From: Mesorhizobium sp. M1E.F.Ca.ET.045.02.1.1
GTDB taxonomy: Bacteria > Pseudomonadota > Alphaproteobacteria > Rhizobiales > Rhizobiaceae
NCBI RefSeq assembly: GCF_003952485.1
Contig: NZ_CP034447.1
Location: forward strand, 682,001 to 746,000
DNA length: 64,000 nucleotides
Reading direction: 5' to 3'
Positions 8,763 through 17,381 of the stretch are shown one piece after another (the first letter of the stretch is position 1; every line of letters starts with the position of its first letter). The notes beneath the pieces were generated by a model, which made no database searches, was not told the origin of the DNA, and saw nothing but the letters and a program-made list of their open reading frames with translations. The position numbers were made by a program, and so were the translations under genes.

Positions 8763-9518
8763 ATGACCTTCCTCTATGATGCCGATGCCGAACGCGGCGC
8801 CGAGTGGGCAGCGCTCTTTGCCGAACGTGCTCCCGAAATCGCCTTCCACTATTGCGCGGACGCGGTCGACCCGCGTTCGGTGAAGTATCTTGGCGTCTGG
8901 CATCCGCCCACAGACATAAGCGCGAAGGACCCGAACCTTGAGGTGCTGTTTTCGCTGGGAGCTGGGGTCGACCAGTTCGATTTCGACGCCTTGCCGGCCG
9001 AGTTGCCCGTCGTGCGGATGATCGAGCCGGGCATTTCTGACGCGATGGCAGAATACGTCACGCTGGCAGTACTGGCATTGCATCGTGATCTCCTCGCTTA
9101 TCGTGTGCAGCAGGCGACCGGCGATTGGCAGCCCTTGCGTTTCCGGCCGCCAGGTGCGTTGCGCATCGGCGTGCTCGGAACCGGGGTGCTCGCGAAGACT
9201 TCACTTTCGGCGCTTCAGGCCTTCGGCTTTCAGTTGAACGCCTGGGGCCGGTCTCGCCAGTCGATTGGAGGCGTCGAATGTTTCGCCGGTAAAGCCGAGA
9301 TGGATAAGTTTCTCGGTCAGAGCGATATCCTCGTTTGCCTGCTGCCGCTGACATCCAAGACGGCCAGAATTCTGAATGGTGCGTTGTTCGCCAAACTCCC
9401 GCCCGGCGCGGCGATCGTCAACTGCGGGCGTGGCGGCCATTTGGTGCAGGCCGATCTTCTCGTCGCGCTCGACAGTGGCAGGCTTTCCGCGCAGTTCTCG
9501 ACGGTTATAGATTTATGA
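8763..9518 (+). pseudogene. 3'-truncated D-2-hydroxyacid dehydrogenase (GhrA-like)
   Basis: Codes for 251 residues that align throughout with the intact GhrA-like gene at 11872, which has 307. Shared blocks include [12 protein letters not shown], a GVLGTGVLAKTSL Rossmann loop and VNCGRGGHLV with the substrate-binding Arg. Homology stops at LDSGRLSA; then come eight unrelated residues and a stop. The lost part holds the catalytic Glu (DPEPLP) and the essential His (LTPHIA), so the product should be inactive. The sequence after the stop shows no remnant of the missing end, so this is a deletion or recombination breakpoint near 9500 and not a simple frameshift. The dinucleotide-binding loop also departs from GxGxxG at its last Gly. 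Confidence 0.75.
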
Positions 9519-9601
9519 TAAAATTGGTTGCGGGGAGAGGCTTCCGGGGACGGCTGAGATTGAATGCTCGCCGGCACTTTTGTAGACCAGGCAACACCGA
9601 A

Positions 9602-10459
9602 CTACCCGAGAGTTTGGCTCGCTAGAGCATAAGTCTTCGGACTAGCCTCGCCGAGGGCGGCAAAATCGGCGAGGCGTTTGCCCAATGACATGGTCAGCAC
9701 CGTGTCGAAGACCGGCATTCCGGCGTGCGAGAGAAAGGCGGCGAACTCGCCACTATCCATATGGGTGTCGACGCGAAGGAAAGTCCCCGAATGGTCGGCC
9801 ACGTGCGGCCGGAGGATCGCCACGGCGTCGGCATCGCTTTCTGCCACGACCGGCCCCACGACATGGCCCCGCCCGAAGGGCCTGCAGAGCGCGAAAGTGG
9901 TCAGCTTGTTTCCGTCGAAAAGCCCGTAGCCGACCGAATGCGCAAAGAGCTTTTCAATGAGTGCCGGCCGCTTCACGCCAAAGCCCGCCGCGTCGAGCGC
10001 GATCGCCGCCGGAATATCGCTTGCGTCCAAAGTTCGGATGTCGCCGGACGCCTCCGCCAGGCTCCTCGTTGTCGGCACGCGGGCGATTCCCTGGCATTGG
10101 TAGACGGTTTTCTCCGGCTGGAAGTCGAGCGAGAGATAGAGCCGCCGTGCGGCTCGGGTCGCATTGAGGCGCAGGTCGCGCCCGGGAACCTTGTCGAAGA
10201 CCCGCTTCATCAGCCACTGCGCCGCCCCCAGCGTCTGAAGCCGAGGCGAGGTGATGACCATGCCGATGGTTGCGAAATCGGGGCCGTGCTCAAACCACAT
10301 GGCGGAACCCAGAACGCGGCCGATCTCGTCGAGCGCCACGAAGCCTTGTCCCGTTTCGCGCAGGAATTGCCAGTCCTCGGCCCGATGCGGCCACCCCACC
10401 GACAGGGAGAGCGCATGCAAGCGGTCCAGCTCGACGGCTTCGATGTCGGCGATCCGCAT
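9602..10459 (-). CDS. GNAT family N-acetyltransferase (double domain, degenerate acetyl-CoA loop)
   Basis: About 285 residues, with two GNAT-like halves. It is a paralogue of the gene at 19662: both share WPHR..DWQ near residue 25, an FLRVDT segment near the C-terminus and the ending YALA-Q-LG. The acetyl-CoA loop is weak here (LQTLGAAQWLM in place of R-G-K-G-L-G), so activity is uncertain. The start is unclear. The ATG at 10459 matches the paralogue's N-terminus but has no good ribosome site; a TTG about 40 nt upstream is an alternative. It is divergent from the ArgE-like gene across 276 bp and converges on the truncated dehydrogenase. Substrate unknown; an amine is likely from context. Confidence 0.75.
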   Translation of the reverse strand: MRIADIEAVELDRLHALSLSVGWPHRAEDWQFLRETGQGFVALDEIGRVLGSAMWFEHGPDFATIGMVITSPRLQTLGAAQWLMKRVFDKVPGRDLRLNATRAARRLYLSLDFQPEKTVYQCQGIARVPTTRSLAEASGDIRTLDASDIPAAIALDAAGFGVKRPALIEKLFAHSVGYGLFDGNKLTTFALCRPFGRGHVVGPVVAESDADAVAILRPHVADHSGTFLRVDTHMDSGEFAAFLSHAGMPVFDTVLTMSLGKRLADFAALGEASPKTYALASQTLG

Positions 10460-10735
10460 CGAGAAGGCATCGATTTTCAAGCTTTCGGACGGCTTCAATT
10501 CCTTGCCTCTGAAAGATTGCGTAGCGGGTGACGCAAACGCCCCTTGCCCTGCCAACGCTAAACAACCAGAACTATACGATTTGCTCGAATGCCGGGCGCC
10601 AACGCAAGATTCGACTGAAACACTTCCGCTTTCGGCACGCAATCGCGAAAGAACGTGCCCATGCTCTGCGGCAATTCTGAAGTTATGGCCAGCGGGACCG
10701 AGCCCGCAAACCCGAAAATGCCTTGAGGGGCTGGA

Positions 10736-11860
10736 ATGGACGTCTTCGACATCCTCGACCGTCTCGTCGCCTTTCCGTCAGTCGCCGGCAAGTCGAACGG
10801 CGACATTGCGGGCTGGATCGAGGCCTATCTCGCCGAAAATGGAGCGCGCGTCACCCTGCTTCCGGGGCCGGAAGGCGACCGCTCCAATCTTTTCGCGACA
10901 ATCGGCCCCGCCGATGTTCCGGGCTATGTTCTGTCAGGCCACATGGACGTCGTTCCCGCCGCCGAGCCGCAATGGAGCTCGTCTCCTTTCGCGCTGCGTC
11001 GGGACGGCGAACGGCTCTATGGACGCGGTACGACGGACATGAAGGGATTCCTGGCAGCCGCGCTCGCGGCCGTGTCCACGTTGGCGGGCCTGCGCCTCGC
11101 CAAGCCGGTCCATCTGGCCTTTTCCTATGACGAGGAGATCGGGTGCCGCGGCGTGCCGCATCTGATCGCCCGACTTCCCGAACTTTGCGCCAAGCCGCTC
11201 GGCGTCATCGTCGGCGAACCGAGCAGCCTGCGCGCCGTGCGCGGCCACAAGGGCAAGGCGGCCGCCCGCGTGATTGTCAAGGGACGCTCGGGCCATTCCT
11301 CGCGGCCCGATCTTGGGCTGAACGCCATCCATGCCATGGCCGAGGTGCTCAGCGCGGCCATGAGCGAAGCGGGGCGGCTGACACACGGTCCGCTCGACCC
11401 GGCCTTCGAGCCCGCCTATTCCTCGCTGCAGGCGGGCGTGGTCGCCGGCGGGCAGTCGGTCAACATCATCCCCGATACCTGCACACTGGACCTCGAGGCG
11501 CGCGCCATACCGGGCGTCGACCCGGCCGGTCTGCTCGCGCCCATCAAGGGGCAGGCCGAGGCCCTTGTCGCGCAGGGCTATATTGTCGAGTGGACGCCGG
11601 TCAGCGCCTATCCAGCGCTGTCGCTGCCGCAGGACGCCCCATTGGCGGCACTGCTGGGCGAACTGACCGGCGAAACGCCTTTGGCTGCCGTCAGCTACGG
11701 CACCGAGGCCGGGCTTTATCAGGCTGCCGGTTTCGATGCGATCATCTGCGGCCCCGGCGACATCGGTCGTGCCCACAAGCCGGACGAATATATCCTCGCC
11801 AGCGAACTCGCCGCCTGCCGGCGGATGATCGAGGCGCTGGGCGCGCGTTGCGCGGCCTGA
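10736..11860 (+). CDS. ArgE/DapE-family deacylase (acetylornithine deacetylase-like)
   Basis: A zinc-dependent M20-family deacylase of 374 residues, the usual ArgE length. Metal ligands are visible in SGHMDVVP (near 67), GRGTTDMKG (near 96), the catalytic DEEIG (near 132), GEPSS and the C-terminal GRAHKPDEY. The family removes an acetyl or similar group from N-acyl amino acids such as N-acetylornithine. It is the first gene of a plus-strand run with the GhrA-like reductase (11 bp downstream), aldehyde dehydrogenases and a tartrate dehydrogenase-like enzyme. A catabolic N-deacylation step is therefore more likely than arginine synthesis. True substrate not determinable from sequence. Confidence 0.88.
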   Translation: MDVFDILDRLVAFPSVAGKSNGDIAGWIEAYLAENGARVTLLPGPEGDRSNLFATIGPADVPGYVLSGHMDVVPAAEPQWSSSPFALRRDGERLYGRGTTDMKGFLAAALAAVSTLAGLRLAKPVHLAFSYDEEIGCRGVPHLIARLPELCAKPLGVIVGEPSSLRAVRGHKGKAAARVIVKGRSGHSSRPDLGLNAIHAMAEVLSAAMSEAGRLTHGPLDPAFEPAYSSLQAGVVAGGQSVNIIPDTCTLDLEARAIPGVDPAGLLAPIKGQAEALVAQGYIVEWTPVSAYPALSLPQDAPLAALLGELTGETPLAAVSYGTEAGLYQAAGFDAIICGPGDIGRAHKPDEYILASELAACRRMIEALGARCAA

Positions 11861-11871
11861 AGGGAAACAGA

Positions 11872-12795
11872 ATGACCTTCCTGTTCAACTCCGATGCGCG
11901 GCGCGGCGCTATCTTCGCCAAGGCCTTCGCGAGGGAATTGCCAGATCTTCCCTTCGTCATCGACGCCGCGACGGTCGATCCCGATGCGGTGCGCTATCTC
12001 ATCACCTGGGTGGTGCCGGAAAACCTCGCCCGCTTCCGCAACCTCGAAATCCTGTTTTCACTCGGCGCAGGCGTCGATCAGTTCCGCTTCGATGCGGTGC
12101 CCGCGACGGTGAAGGTCGTGCGCATGATCGAGGAAGGCATCGTGCGCATGATGCAGGAATATGTGACGCTCGGCGTGCTGGCACTCCACCGTAACTTGCC
12201 CGCCTATCTGGCGCAGCAGCGCGCCGGCGAGTGGCGCGATATCGCGCAGCCCCAGGCCGGGTCGCGCCGGGTCGGCGTGCTCGGTCTCGGACAGCTCGGC
12301 CAGTCGGTCCTCGACCGGCTTGAACCCTTCGGCTTTCCGCTTGCCGGCTGGAGCCGCTCACCGCGACACATCGAGGGCGTGGCCTGCCATCATGGCGAGC
12401 CCGGACTGGAGGAGATGCTCGCGGCCAGCGACATACTGGTCTGCCTGCTGCCGCTGACCGAGGAGACGCGCGGGTTCCTCAATACCGGGCTGTTTGCGAA
12501 ACTGCCTGAAGGCGCAGCACTGATCCACACCGGCCGGGGGCCGCAGCTCGATCACGAAGCGCTCGTCGCCGCGCTCGACAGCGGCCAGCTTTCGGCGGCG
12601 ATGATCGACGTCACCGATCCCGAGCCGCTGCCCGCGGGCCATCCATTCTGGTCGCATCCGAAGATCATCTTGACCCCGCATATCGCCAGCGTCACCCAGC
12701 CGGCGACCGCCGCGCGCGCCGTCATCGACAACATCAGGCGCCATCGCGCCGGTCTCGACCCGATCGGGCTCGTCGACCGGTCGCGCGGTTATTAA
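11872..12795 (+). CDS. Glyoxylate/hydroxypyruvate reductase A-like D-2-hydroxyacid dehydrogenase
   Basis: A 307-residue intact member of the GhrA branch. The N-terminal substrate domain has [17 protein letters not shown]. The NAD(P) loop is [13 protein letters not shown] near residue 137. The substrate Arg lies in HTGRGPQLD near 220, the catalytic Glu in [12 protein letters not shown] near 250 and the catalytic His in LTPHIASVT near 270. It reduces glyoxylate, hydroxypyruvate or a related 2-oxoacid to the D-2-hydroxyacid. The ATG follows AGGGAAACAGA. It is the complete version of the truncated copy at 8763. A palindromic repeat begins immediately after its stop codon. Confidence 0.9.
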   Translation: MTFLFNSDARRGAIFAKAFARELPDLPFVIDAATVDPDAVRYLITWVVPENLARFRNLEILFSLGAGVDQFRFDAVPATVKVVRMIEEGIVRMMQEYVTLGVLALHRNLPAYLAQQRAGEWRDIAQPQAGSRRVGVLGLGQLGQSVLDRLEPFGFPLAGWSRSPRHIEGVACHHGEPGLEEMLAASDILVCLLPLTEETRGFLNTGLFAKLPEGAALIHTGRGPQLDHEALVAALDSGQLSAAMIDVTDPEPLPAGHPFWSHPKIILTPHIASVTQPATAARAVIDNIRRHRAGLDPIGLVDRSRGY

Positions 12796-12842
12796 TGCAT
12801 GTCGCCCAGAAGTGTGCAGCGGTTCTGGGAGAACGACATGCA
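12796..12842. repeat. Rhizobial palindromic intergenic repeat, copy 1
   Basis: Starts at the base after the dehydrogenase stop. Outer arms TGCATGTCG (12796-12804) and CGACATGCA (12834-12842) pair perfectly. Inner arms CCCAGAA (12805-12811) and TTCTGGG (12823-12829) also pair, giving a long stem-loop with a GTGTGCAGCGG loop. A second, related copy is at 48923-49020. From memory, elements of this form are frequent between genes in Mesorhizobium and relatives. It may terminate or stabilise the upstream transcript. Confidence 0.7.
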
Positions 12843-12874
12843 TCAAAGTCAAGCTCCAACCGAAAGGCCATCCT

Positions 12875-13218
12875 TTGTCCCTGCTCAAATCCGTCGAGAC
12901 CAACCCGAGCTTTTCACCGCGCGAATCCAAGGCGCTGCCCGAGCGGCTGATTGCCGGCGATCCCGCCTTCAAGACCTGGGCGCAGGACGTCGCCAAGGAC
13001 GACCTCGTTCATACAGGCGTCTGGGAGGCGACACCTGGCGAGACGCGCTCGATCAAGGGGAGACGTTCGAGTTCTGCCACATCCTCTCCGGCGTTGTCGA
13101 AATCACGCCGGACGCCGGCGAGGCAGTGACGTACCGGGCCGGCGACAGCTTCGTGATGAAGCCGGGCTTCACCGGTGTCTGGAAGACGATCGAGACGGTG
13201 CGCAAAATCTACGTGACT
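12875..13218 (+). pseudogene. Cupin domain protein, frameshifted
   Basis: The first half reads from a TTG at 12875 (GAAAGG upstream): SLLKSVETNPSF, then PERLIAGDPAFKTWAQDVAK and TPGETRSIKG. At about 13057-13061 the frame must shift by one base to continue ETFEFCHILSGVVEIT, RAGDSFVMKPGFTGVW, RKIYVTVG. These parts together form one small RmlC-type cupin of about 115 residues, similar to enzymes paired with aldehyde dehydrogenases in amine catabolism. The junction AAGGGGAGACG lacks one base relative to the expected AAGGGNGAGACG. The second half has also lost its stop and stays open into the aldehyde dehydrogenase. A sequencing error would look the same. Confidence 0.72.
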
Positions 13219-13377
13219 GTAGGCCAGCGAGCGTCGGCGCCGGCGCTGACCCCGGCGGAAGATTTTGCCGTCGCTGCCGTCCGACACGCAACATTCGTCG
13301 GCGGCGGATCACCGAACGGCGCATGCTGCGTGCCGGCACGCGCTAGGCTGAAGCCGATACTGCCGAGTGGTTTGCCC

Positions 13378-14841
13378 ATGAGCCTGAGCTTCGATCCCGA
13401 CACGATCCCCCTGCCCGTTGGCCACTTCATCGGCGGGGAGCTGATTTCGGCCGAGGGCGCGATCGAGATGCGTCGCCCGTCGGACGGCAAGGCATACGCC
13501 GCCTGCCCGGTGGCGGGCGTCGACATGATCGACCGCGCAGTGGAAAGCGCCAAGGGGGCCTTGAAGTCGAGCAACTGGGGCGGCGTTCGCCCGCGTGAGC
13601 GCACGAGGGCCCTGCAGGCCTGGGCCGACCTGATCGAGGCGGAAGCCGCGACGCTCGCCCGGATCGAGGCGCTGTCCTCGACGCGCCCCGTCGGCCAGCT
13701 CGTCGCGGGCGATATCGCCGTGACCGCCGAGCAGATCCGCTTCTTTGCCGAATTCGCCGACAAGGAAGGCAGCGAGCTCGTACCGACCGACGACGCCAGC
13801 TTCGGCATGATCATGAGCGAGCCCTATGGCGTGGTCGGCGCGATCACGCCCTGGAATTTTCCGATCTCGATGGCCGGCTGGAAGCTCGGTCCGGCGCTGG
13901 CAGCCGGCAACGCAGTGGTGCTGAAGCCGTCGGAAATGACGCCCTTCTCGGCCGTCTATCTGGCGGAACTCGCTGTGAGGGCCGGCCTGCCGGCGGGGCT
14001 GATCAATGTGGTGCTCGGCGACGGCCCGACGACCGGCACGGCGCTGACCGGCCATCCAGAGATCGCCAAGGTTAGCTTCACCGGCTCGACCCGCGCCGGT
14101 TCTGCCATCATGGAGAACGTCGCTCGCACCGGCGTCAAGCCGATGACGCTGGAACTCGGCGGCAAGAGCCCGCAGCTCGTCTTTGCCGATGCCGACCTCG
14201 ACAAGGCAGCGACGGCGATCGCCGGCAGCGTCACCTTCAACGCCGGCCAGGCCTGCGTCGCCGGCACGCGCCTGATCGTCGAGAAGAGTGTCGTAGATAG
14301 GCTGACGACGGCCATCCTGGAGCGGATGAAAGCGGTGCGGCCAGGCTCGACCTGGAACGAGGCGACGCAGTATTCGCCGATCATCTCGGAACGGCAACGC
14401 GCGCGTGTCGACAGCATCGTGCAGGCTGCGGTCGCCGACGGCGGCGAGTGCCTGACCGGCGGCAGCGCCATGGACGATCCGGGCTATTTCTACGAGCCGA
14501 CGCTGATCGCCAATGTCGACCGGGCCAGTCCGGCGATCGTCGAGGAAATCTTCGGCCCGGTCCTGACTGTCCAGATCTTCGAGACCGAAGAAGAGGCGCT
14601 GGCACTGGCCAGCCATCCGACCTACGGCTTGGCTTCCGGCCTGTTCACTTCCGACCTGTCCCGCACCATACGCATCGCGCGCAAGCTCGAGGCGGGTACG
14701 GTCTGGGTCAACCGCTACAGCCGCTCGCGCGACCACATCTTGCCGACCGGCGGCTACAAGCGCTCCGGCATCGGCAAGGATCTTGGTCGCGAAGCCTATC
14801 TCGCCAACCGCAGGACCAAGAGCGTCCTGATCAGCCTCTAG
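13378..14841 (+). CDS. Aldehyde dehydrogenase family protein
   Basis: A 487-residue NAD(P)-dependent aldehyde dehydrogenase. AITPWNFPISMA lies near residue 160, the cofactor loop FTGSTRAGSAIM near 240, the catalytic Glu in LELGGKSPQ near 260 and the catalytic Cys in NAGQACVAGTR near 295. The ATG at 13378 begins the normal N-terminus (FIGGELISAEG soon after). The same reading frame continues upstream into the broken cupin, so a longer fused product is formally possible but unlikely. Four bases separate its stop from the first ATG of the tartrate dehydrogenase-like gene. Likely role: oxidation of an aldehyde formed from an amine. Specificity not readable. Confidence 0.9.
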   Translation: MSLSFDPDTIPLPVGHFIGGELISAEGAIEMRRPSDGKAYAACPVAGVDMIDRAVESAKGALKSSNWGGVRPRERTRALQAWADLIEAEAATLARIEALSSTRPVGQLVAGDIAVTAEQIRFFAEFADKEGSELVPTDDASFGMIMSEPYGVVGAITPWNFPISMAGWKLGPALAAGNAVVLKPSEMTPFSAVYLAELAVRAGLPAGLINVVLGDGPTTGTALTGHPEIAKVSFTGSTRAGSAIMENVARTGVKPMTLELGGKSPQLVFADADLDKAATAIAGSVTFNAGQACVAGTRLIVEKSVVDRLTTAILERMKAVRPGSTWNEATQYSPIISERQRARVDSIVQAAVADGGECLTGGSAMDDPGYFYEPTLIANVDRASPAIVEEIFGPVLTVQIFETEEEALALASHPTYGLASGLFTSDLSRTIRIARKLEAGTVWVNRYSRSRDHILPTGGYKRSGIGKDLGREAYLANRRTKSVLISL

Positions 14842-14851
14842 AGAGATGCCG

Positions 14852-15895
14852 ATGAAGTCCTATTCGATCGCCCTGATCCCCGGTGACGGTATCGGCCGCG
14901 ACGTGATCGTCGCTGCCTGGTCCGTGCTGGAGGCTGCGGCCAAACACGCGGGCTTTGTCCTGACGGCAACGGAGTTCCCCTGGTCCTGCAAATTCTACAA
15001 GGAAACCGGCCGCATGATGCCGGAAGACGCCATCGAGACCTTGCGCGGCTTCGACGCCATCCTGCTCGGCGCCGTCGGCTGGCCGGCGGAAGTGCCCGAT
15101 TCCGTTTCGCTGCACGGTCTTTTGCTGCCGATCCGTAAGGCGTTCGTGCAATACGCCAACATAAGGCCGCATCGTCTGCTGCCGGGCGTGACGGGTCCGC
15201 TGCGCGCCGAGAGCTTCGATATCTTGTGCATCCGCGAGAACACCGAAGGCGAATATTCGGGCGCCGGCGGGCGCGTGCACCAGGGCACGCAGGACGAGGT
15301 CGCGGTGGAGACCTCGATCTTCACCCGCGCCGGCGTCGAGCGCATCCTTCGCTTCGGTTTCGAGCAGGCGCGGGCACGGCGCGGCAAATTGGCCTCCGTC
15401 ACAAAGTCCAACGCGCAGAAATACTCGATGGTGTTCTGGGACGAGATCACGCGAAAGCTGGCGGCGGAGTATCCTGACGTCACAGTCACCAGCTATCATG
15501 TCGACGCGCTCGCCGCGCGCATGATCATGGCGCCGGACAGCCTCGACGTGGTCGTCGCCTCCAATCTCTTCGGCGACATCCTGACCGACATCGGCGCGGC
15601 GATCCAGGGCGGGCTCGGCTATGCCGCCTCCGCCAACGTCAATCCCGACCGCTCGGCGCCGTCAATGTTCGAGCCGGTGCACGGCTCGGCGCCCGACATC
15701 GCCCATCTCGGCATCGCCAATCCGATCGCCACTATCTGGTCGGGTGCGATGATGCTCGAACATCTCGGCGAAACCGCCGCCGCACGTCGCATCATGAAGG
15801 CGGTCGAAGCGGCGACCGCGCGCGGCATCGGAACCACTGCCGGCAAGGACAAAACAGACACCATCACCGCCGCCATCGTCGCGGCGCTCAGCTGA
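14852..15895 (+). CDS. Tartrate dehydrogenase / isocitrate-isopropylmalate dehydrogenase family (TtuC-like), copy 1
   Basis: A 347-residue beta-decarboxylating dehydrogenase. It has ALIPGDGIGRDVI at the N-terminus, the substrate-binding YANIRPHRLLPG near residue 108, RENTEGEYSGAGG near 130 and the NAD-binding FEPVHGSAPDIA near 270. The ANIRP and SGAGG signature places it with tartrate dehydrogenase/D-malate decarboxylase, not IMDH or ICDH. GAGAG 5 nt before the ATG at 14852 favours this start over the ATG at 14846. A second family member lies at 38490. It sits between two aldehyde dehydrogenases and probably oxidises a hydroxy-dicarboxylate arising in the pathway. Confidence 0.88.
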   Translation: MKSYSIALIPGDGIGRDVIVAAWSVLEAAAKHAGFVLTATEFPWSCKFYKETGRMMPEDAIETLRGFDAILLGAVGWPAEVPDSVSLHGLLLPIRKAFVQYANIRPHRLLPGVTGPLRAESFDILCIRENTEGEYSGAGGRVHQGTQDEVAVETSIFTRAGVERILRFGFEQARARRGKLASVTKSNAQKYSMVFWDEITRKLAAEYPDVTVTSYHVDALAARMIMAPDSLDVVVASNLFGDILTDIGAAIQGGLGYAASANVNPDRSAPSMFEPVHGSAPDIAHLGIANPIATIWSGAMMLEHLGETAAARRIMKAVEAATARGIGTTAGKDKTDTITAAIVAALS

Positions 15896-15911
15896 ATGCA
15901 AGGTCGTTCCG

Positions 15912-17369
15912 ATGAAAACCCTGAAGGACAAAAGCCTCTTGCGCGAAGCCGGCCTGATCGGCGGCGAATGGGTTGCTGCCAGCTCCGGCAAGACGGTCGA
16001 CGTCATCGATCCGGCGACGCAGGCCACGATAGGCACAGTGCCCGGCATGGCCGGTGCGGAGACCCGCGCTGCCATCGAGGCCGCGGCCTCAGCCTATCGG
16101 GACTGGAGGAAGAAGACCAATGCCGAGCGCGCGGCGCTGCTGGAAGCCTGGCATGGTCTGATGCTCGCGCATCTGGACGATCTGGCACTGATCCTGACCA
16201 CGGAACAGGGCAAGCCGCTGGACGAAGCCAAGGGCGAGATCCGCTACGGCGCGTCCTTCGTCAAATGGTTCGCGGAAGAAGCACGCCGCATCAACGGCCA
16301 CACCATCCCCTCGCCCACACAAGACCGCCGCATCATCGTGCTGAAGGAACCGGTCGGCGTCTGCGGCATCATCACGCCATGGAATTTTCCGAACGCCATG
16401 ATCACCCGGAAGGTCGCGCCAGCATTGGCCGCCGGCTGCACGGTGGTGATCAAACCGTCCGAGTTCACGCCCTATTCGGCGCTGGCGCTCGGCGTGCTTG
16501 CCGAACGGGCCGGCATCCCGGCCGGCGTCATCAACATCGTGACTGGCATGCCGACCGACATCGGCAACGAGATCATGGCCAACGAAACCGTTCGCAAGAT
16601 CTCCTTCACCGGCTCGACGCGGGTCGGCTCGCTGCTGATGCGTGGCGCTGCCGACAGCGTGAAGCGTCTCAGCCTCGAGCTTGGCGGCAACGCCCCCTTC
16701 ATCGTCTTCGACGACGCCGATCTCGATCTCGCTGTCGAGGGCGCCCTCGTCTCAAAATTCCGCAATGGCGGTCAGACCTGCGTGTGCGCCAACCGCATCC
16801 TGGTCCAGGCCGGTGTCCATGACGCCTTCGCCGCGAAGCTTGCCGCTCGCGTCAACGCCATGGCCGTGGGGCCAGGCACGCAGCCTGGCGTCGCCATCGG
16901 GCCGATGATCAACATGGCGGCGGTCGAGAAGATCAACCGCCATGTCGAGGACGCGCTCGCCAAGGGTGCTGCGATCATCACGCAGAAGCCGGCTTTGCCC
17001 GAAGGCCAGCAATATGTCGCGCCGCTGGTGCTGACCGGCGCCACGAACGAGATGCAGCTCGCCGGCGAGGAAACCTTTGGCCCGGTCGCGCCGCTCTTTC
17101 GTTTCGAGACCGAAGAAGAAGCGATCGCGCTCGCCAATGGCACGCCCTACGGGCTTGCCTCCTACTTCTACACCGAGAACTTGAAACGCGCCTGGCGCGT
17201 CGGCGAGGCGCTCGAGTTCGGCATGGTGGGCTTGAACACCGGCTCGGTCTCGATGGAGGTCGCACCCTTCGGCGGCGTCAAGCAGTCCGGGCTCGGACGC
17301 GAGGGCGCGCAGGCCGGCATCGAGGAATATCTCGAGATGAAAAGCTTTCACATCGGCGGGCTGGGCTAA
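15912..17369 (+). CDS. gabD: NAD(P)-dependent succinate-semialdehyde dehydrogenase
   Basis: A 485-residue aldehyde dehydrogenase of the SSADH branch. GLIGGEWV near residue 12, IITPWNFPNAMITRKVAPALAAG near 150, Glu in LELGGNAPFIVFDDADLD near 255, and Cys in FRNGGQTCVCANR near 290. The RNGGQTCVCANR block and ending SGLGREGAQAGIEEYLE are typical of GabD. It converts succinic semialdehyde to succinate. It is the last gene of the plus-strand run starting at 10736, and converges with the FAD oxidoreductase 12 bp away. It could serve the GABA/putrescine-like chemistry of this region and also the succinic semialdehyde expected from the monooxygenase operon at 1252-6013. Confidence 0.9.
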   Translation: MKTLKDKSLLREAGLIGGEWVAASSGKTVDVIDPATQATIGTVPGMAGAETRAAIEAAASAYRDWRKKTNAERAALLEAWHGLMLAHLDDLALILTTEQGKPLDEAKGEIRYGASFVKWFAEEARRINGHTIPSPTQDRRIIVLKEPVGVCGIITPWNFPNAMITRKVAPALAAGCTVVIKPSEFTPYSALALGVLAERAGIPAGVINIVTGMPTDIGNEIMANETVRKISFTGSTRVGSLLMRGAADSVKRLSLELGGNAPFIVFDDADLDLAVEGALVSKFRNGGQTCVCANRILVQAGVHDAFAAKLAARVNAMAVGPGTQPGVAIGPMINMAAVEKINRHVEDALAKGAAIITQKPALPEGQQYVAPLVLTGATNEMQLAGEETFGPVAPLFRFETEEEAIALANGTPYGLASYFYTENLKRAWRVGEALEFGMVGLNTGSVSMEVAPFGGVKQSGLGREGAQAGIEEYLEMKSFHIGGLG

Positions 17370-17381
17370 GCTCCAGCTCGA

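Noticed and set aside
12799..14841. A cupin-aldehyde dehydrogenase fusion protein
   Set aside because: The frame is continuous, but the cupin N-terminal half is in another frame, the linker has no homology, and the aldehyde dehydrogenase has a normal start of its own. A broken cupin is simpler.
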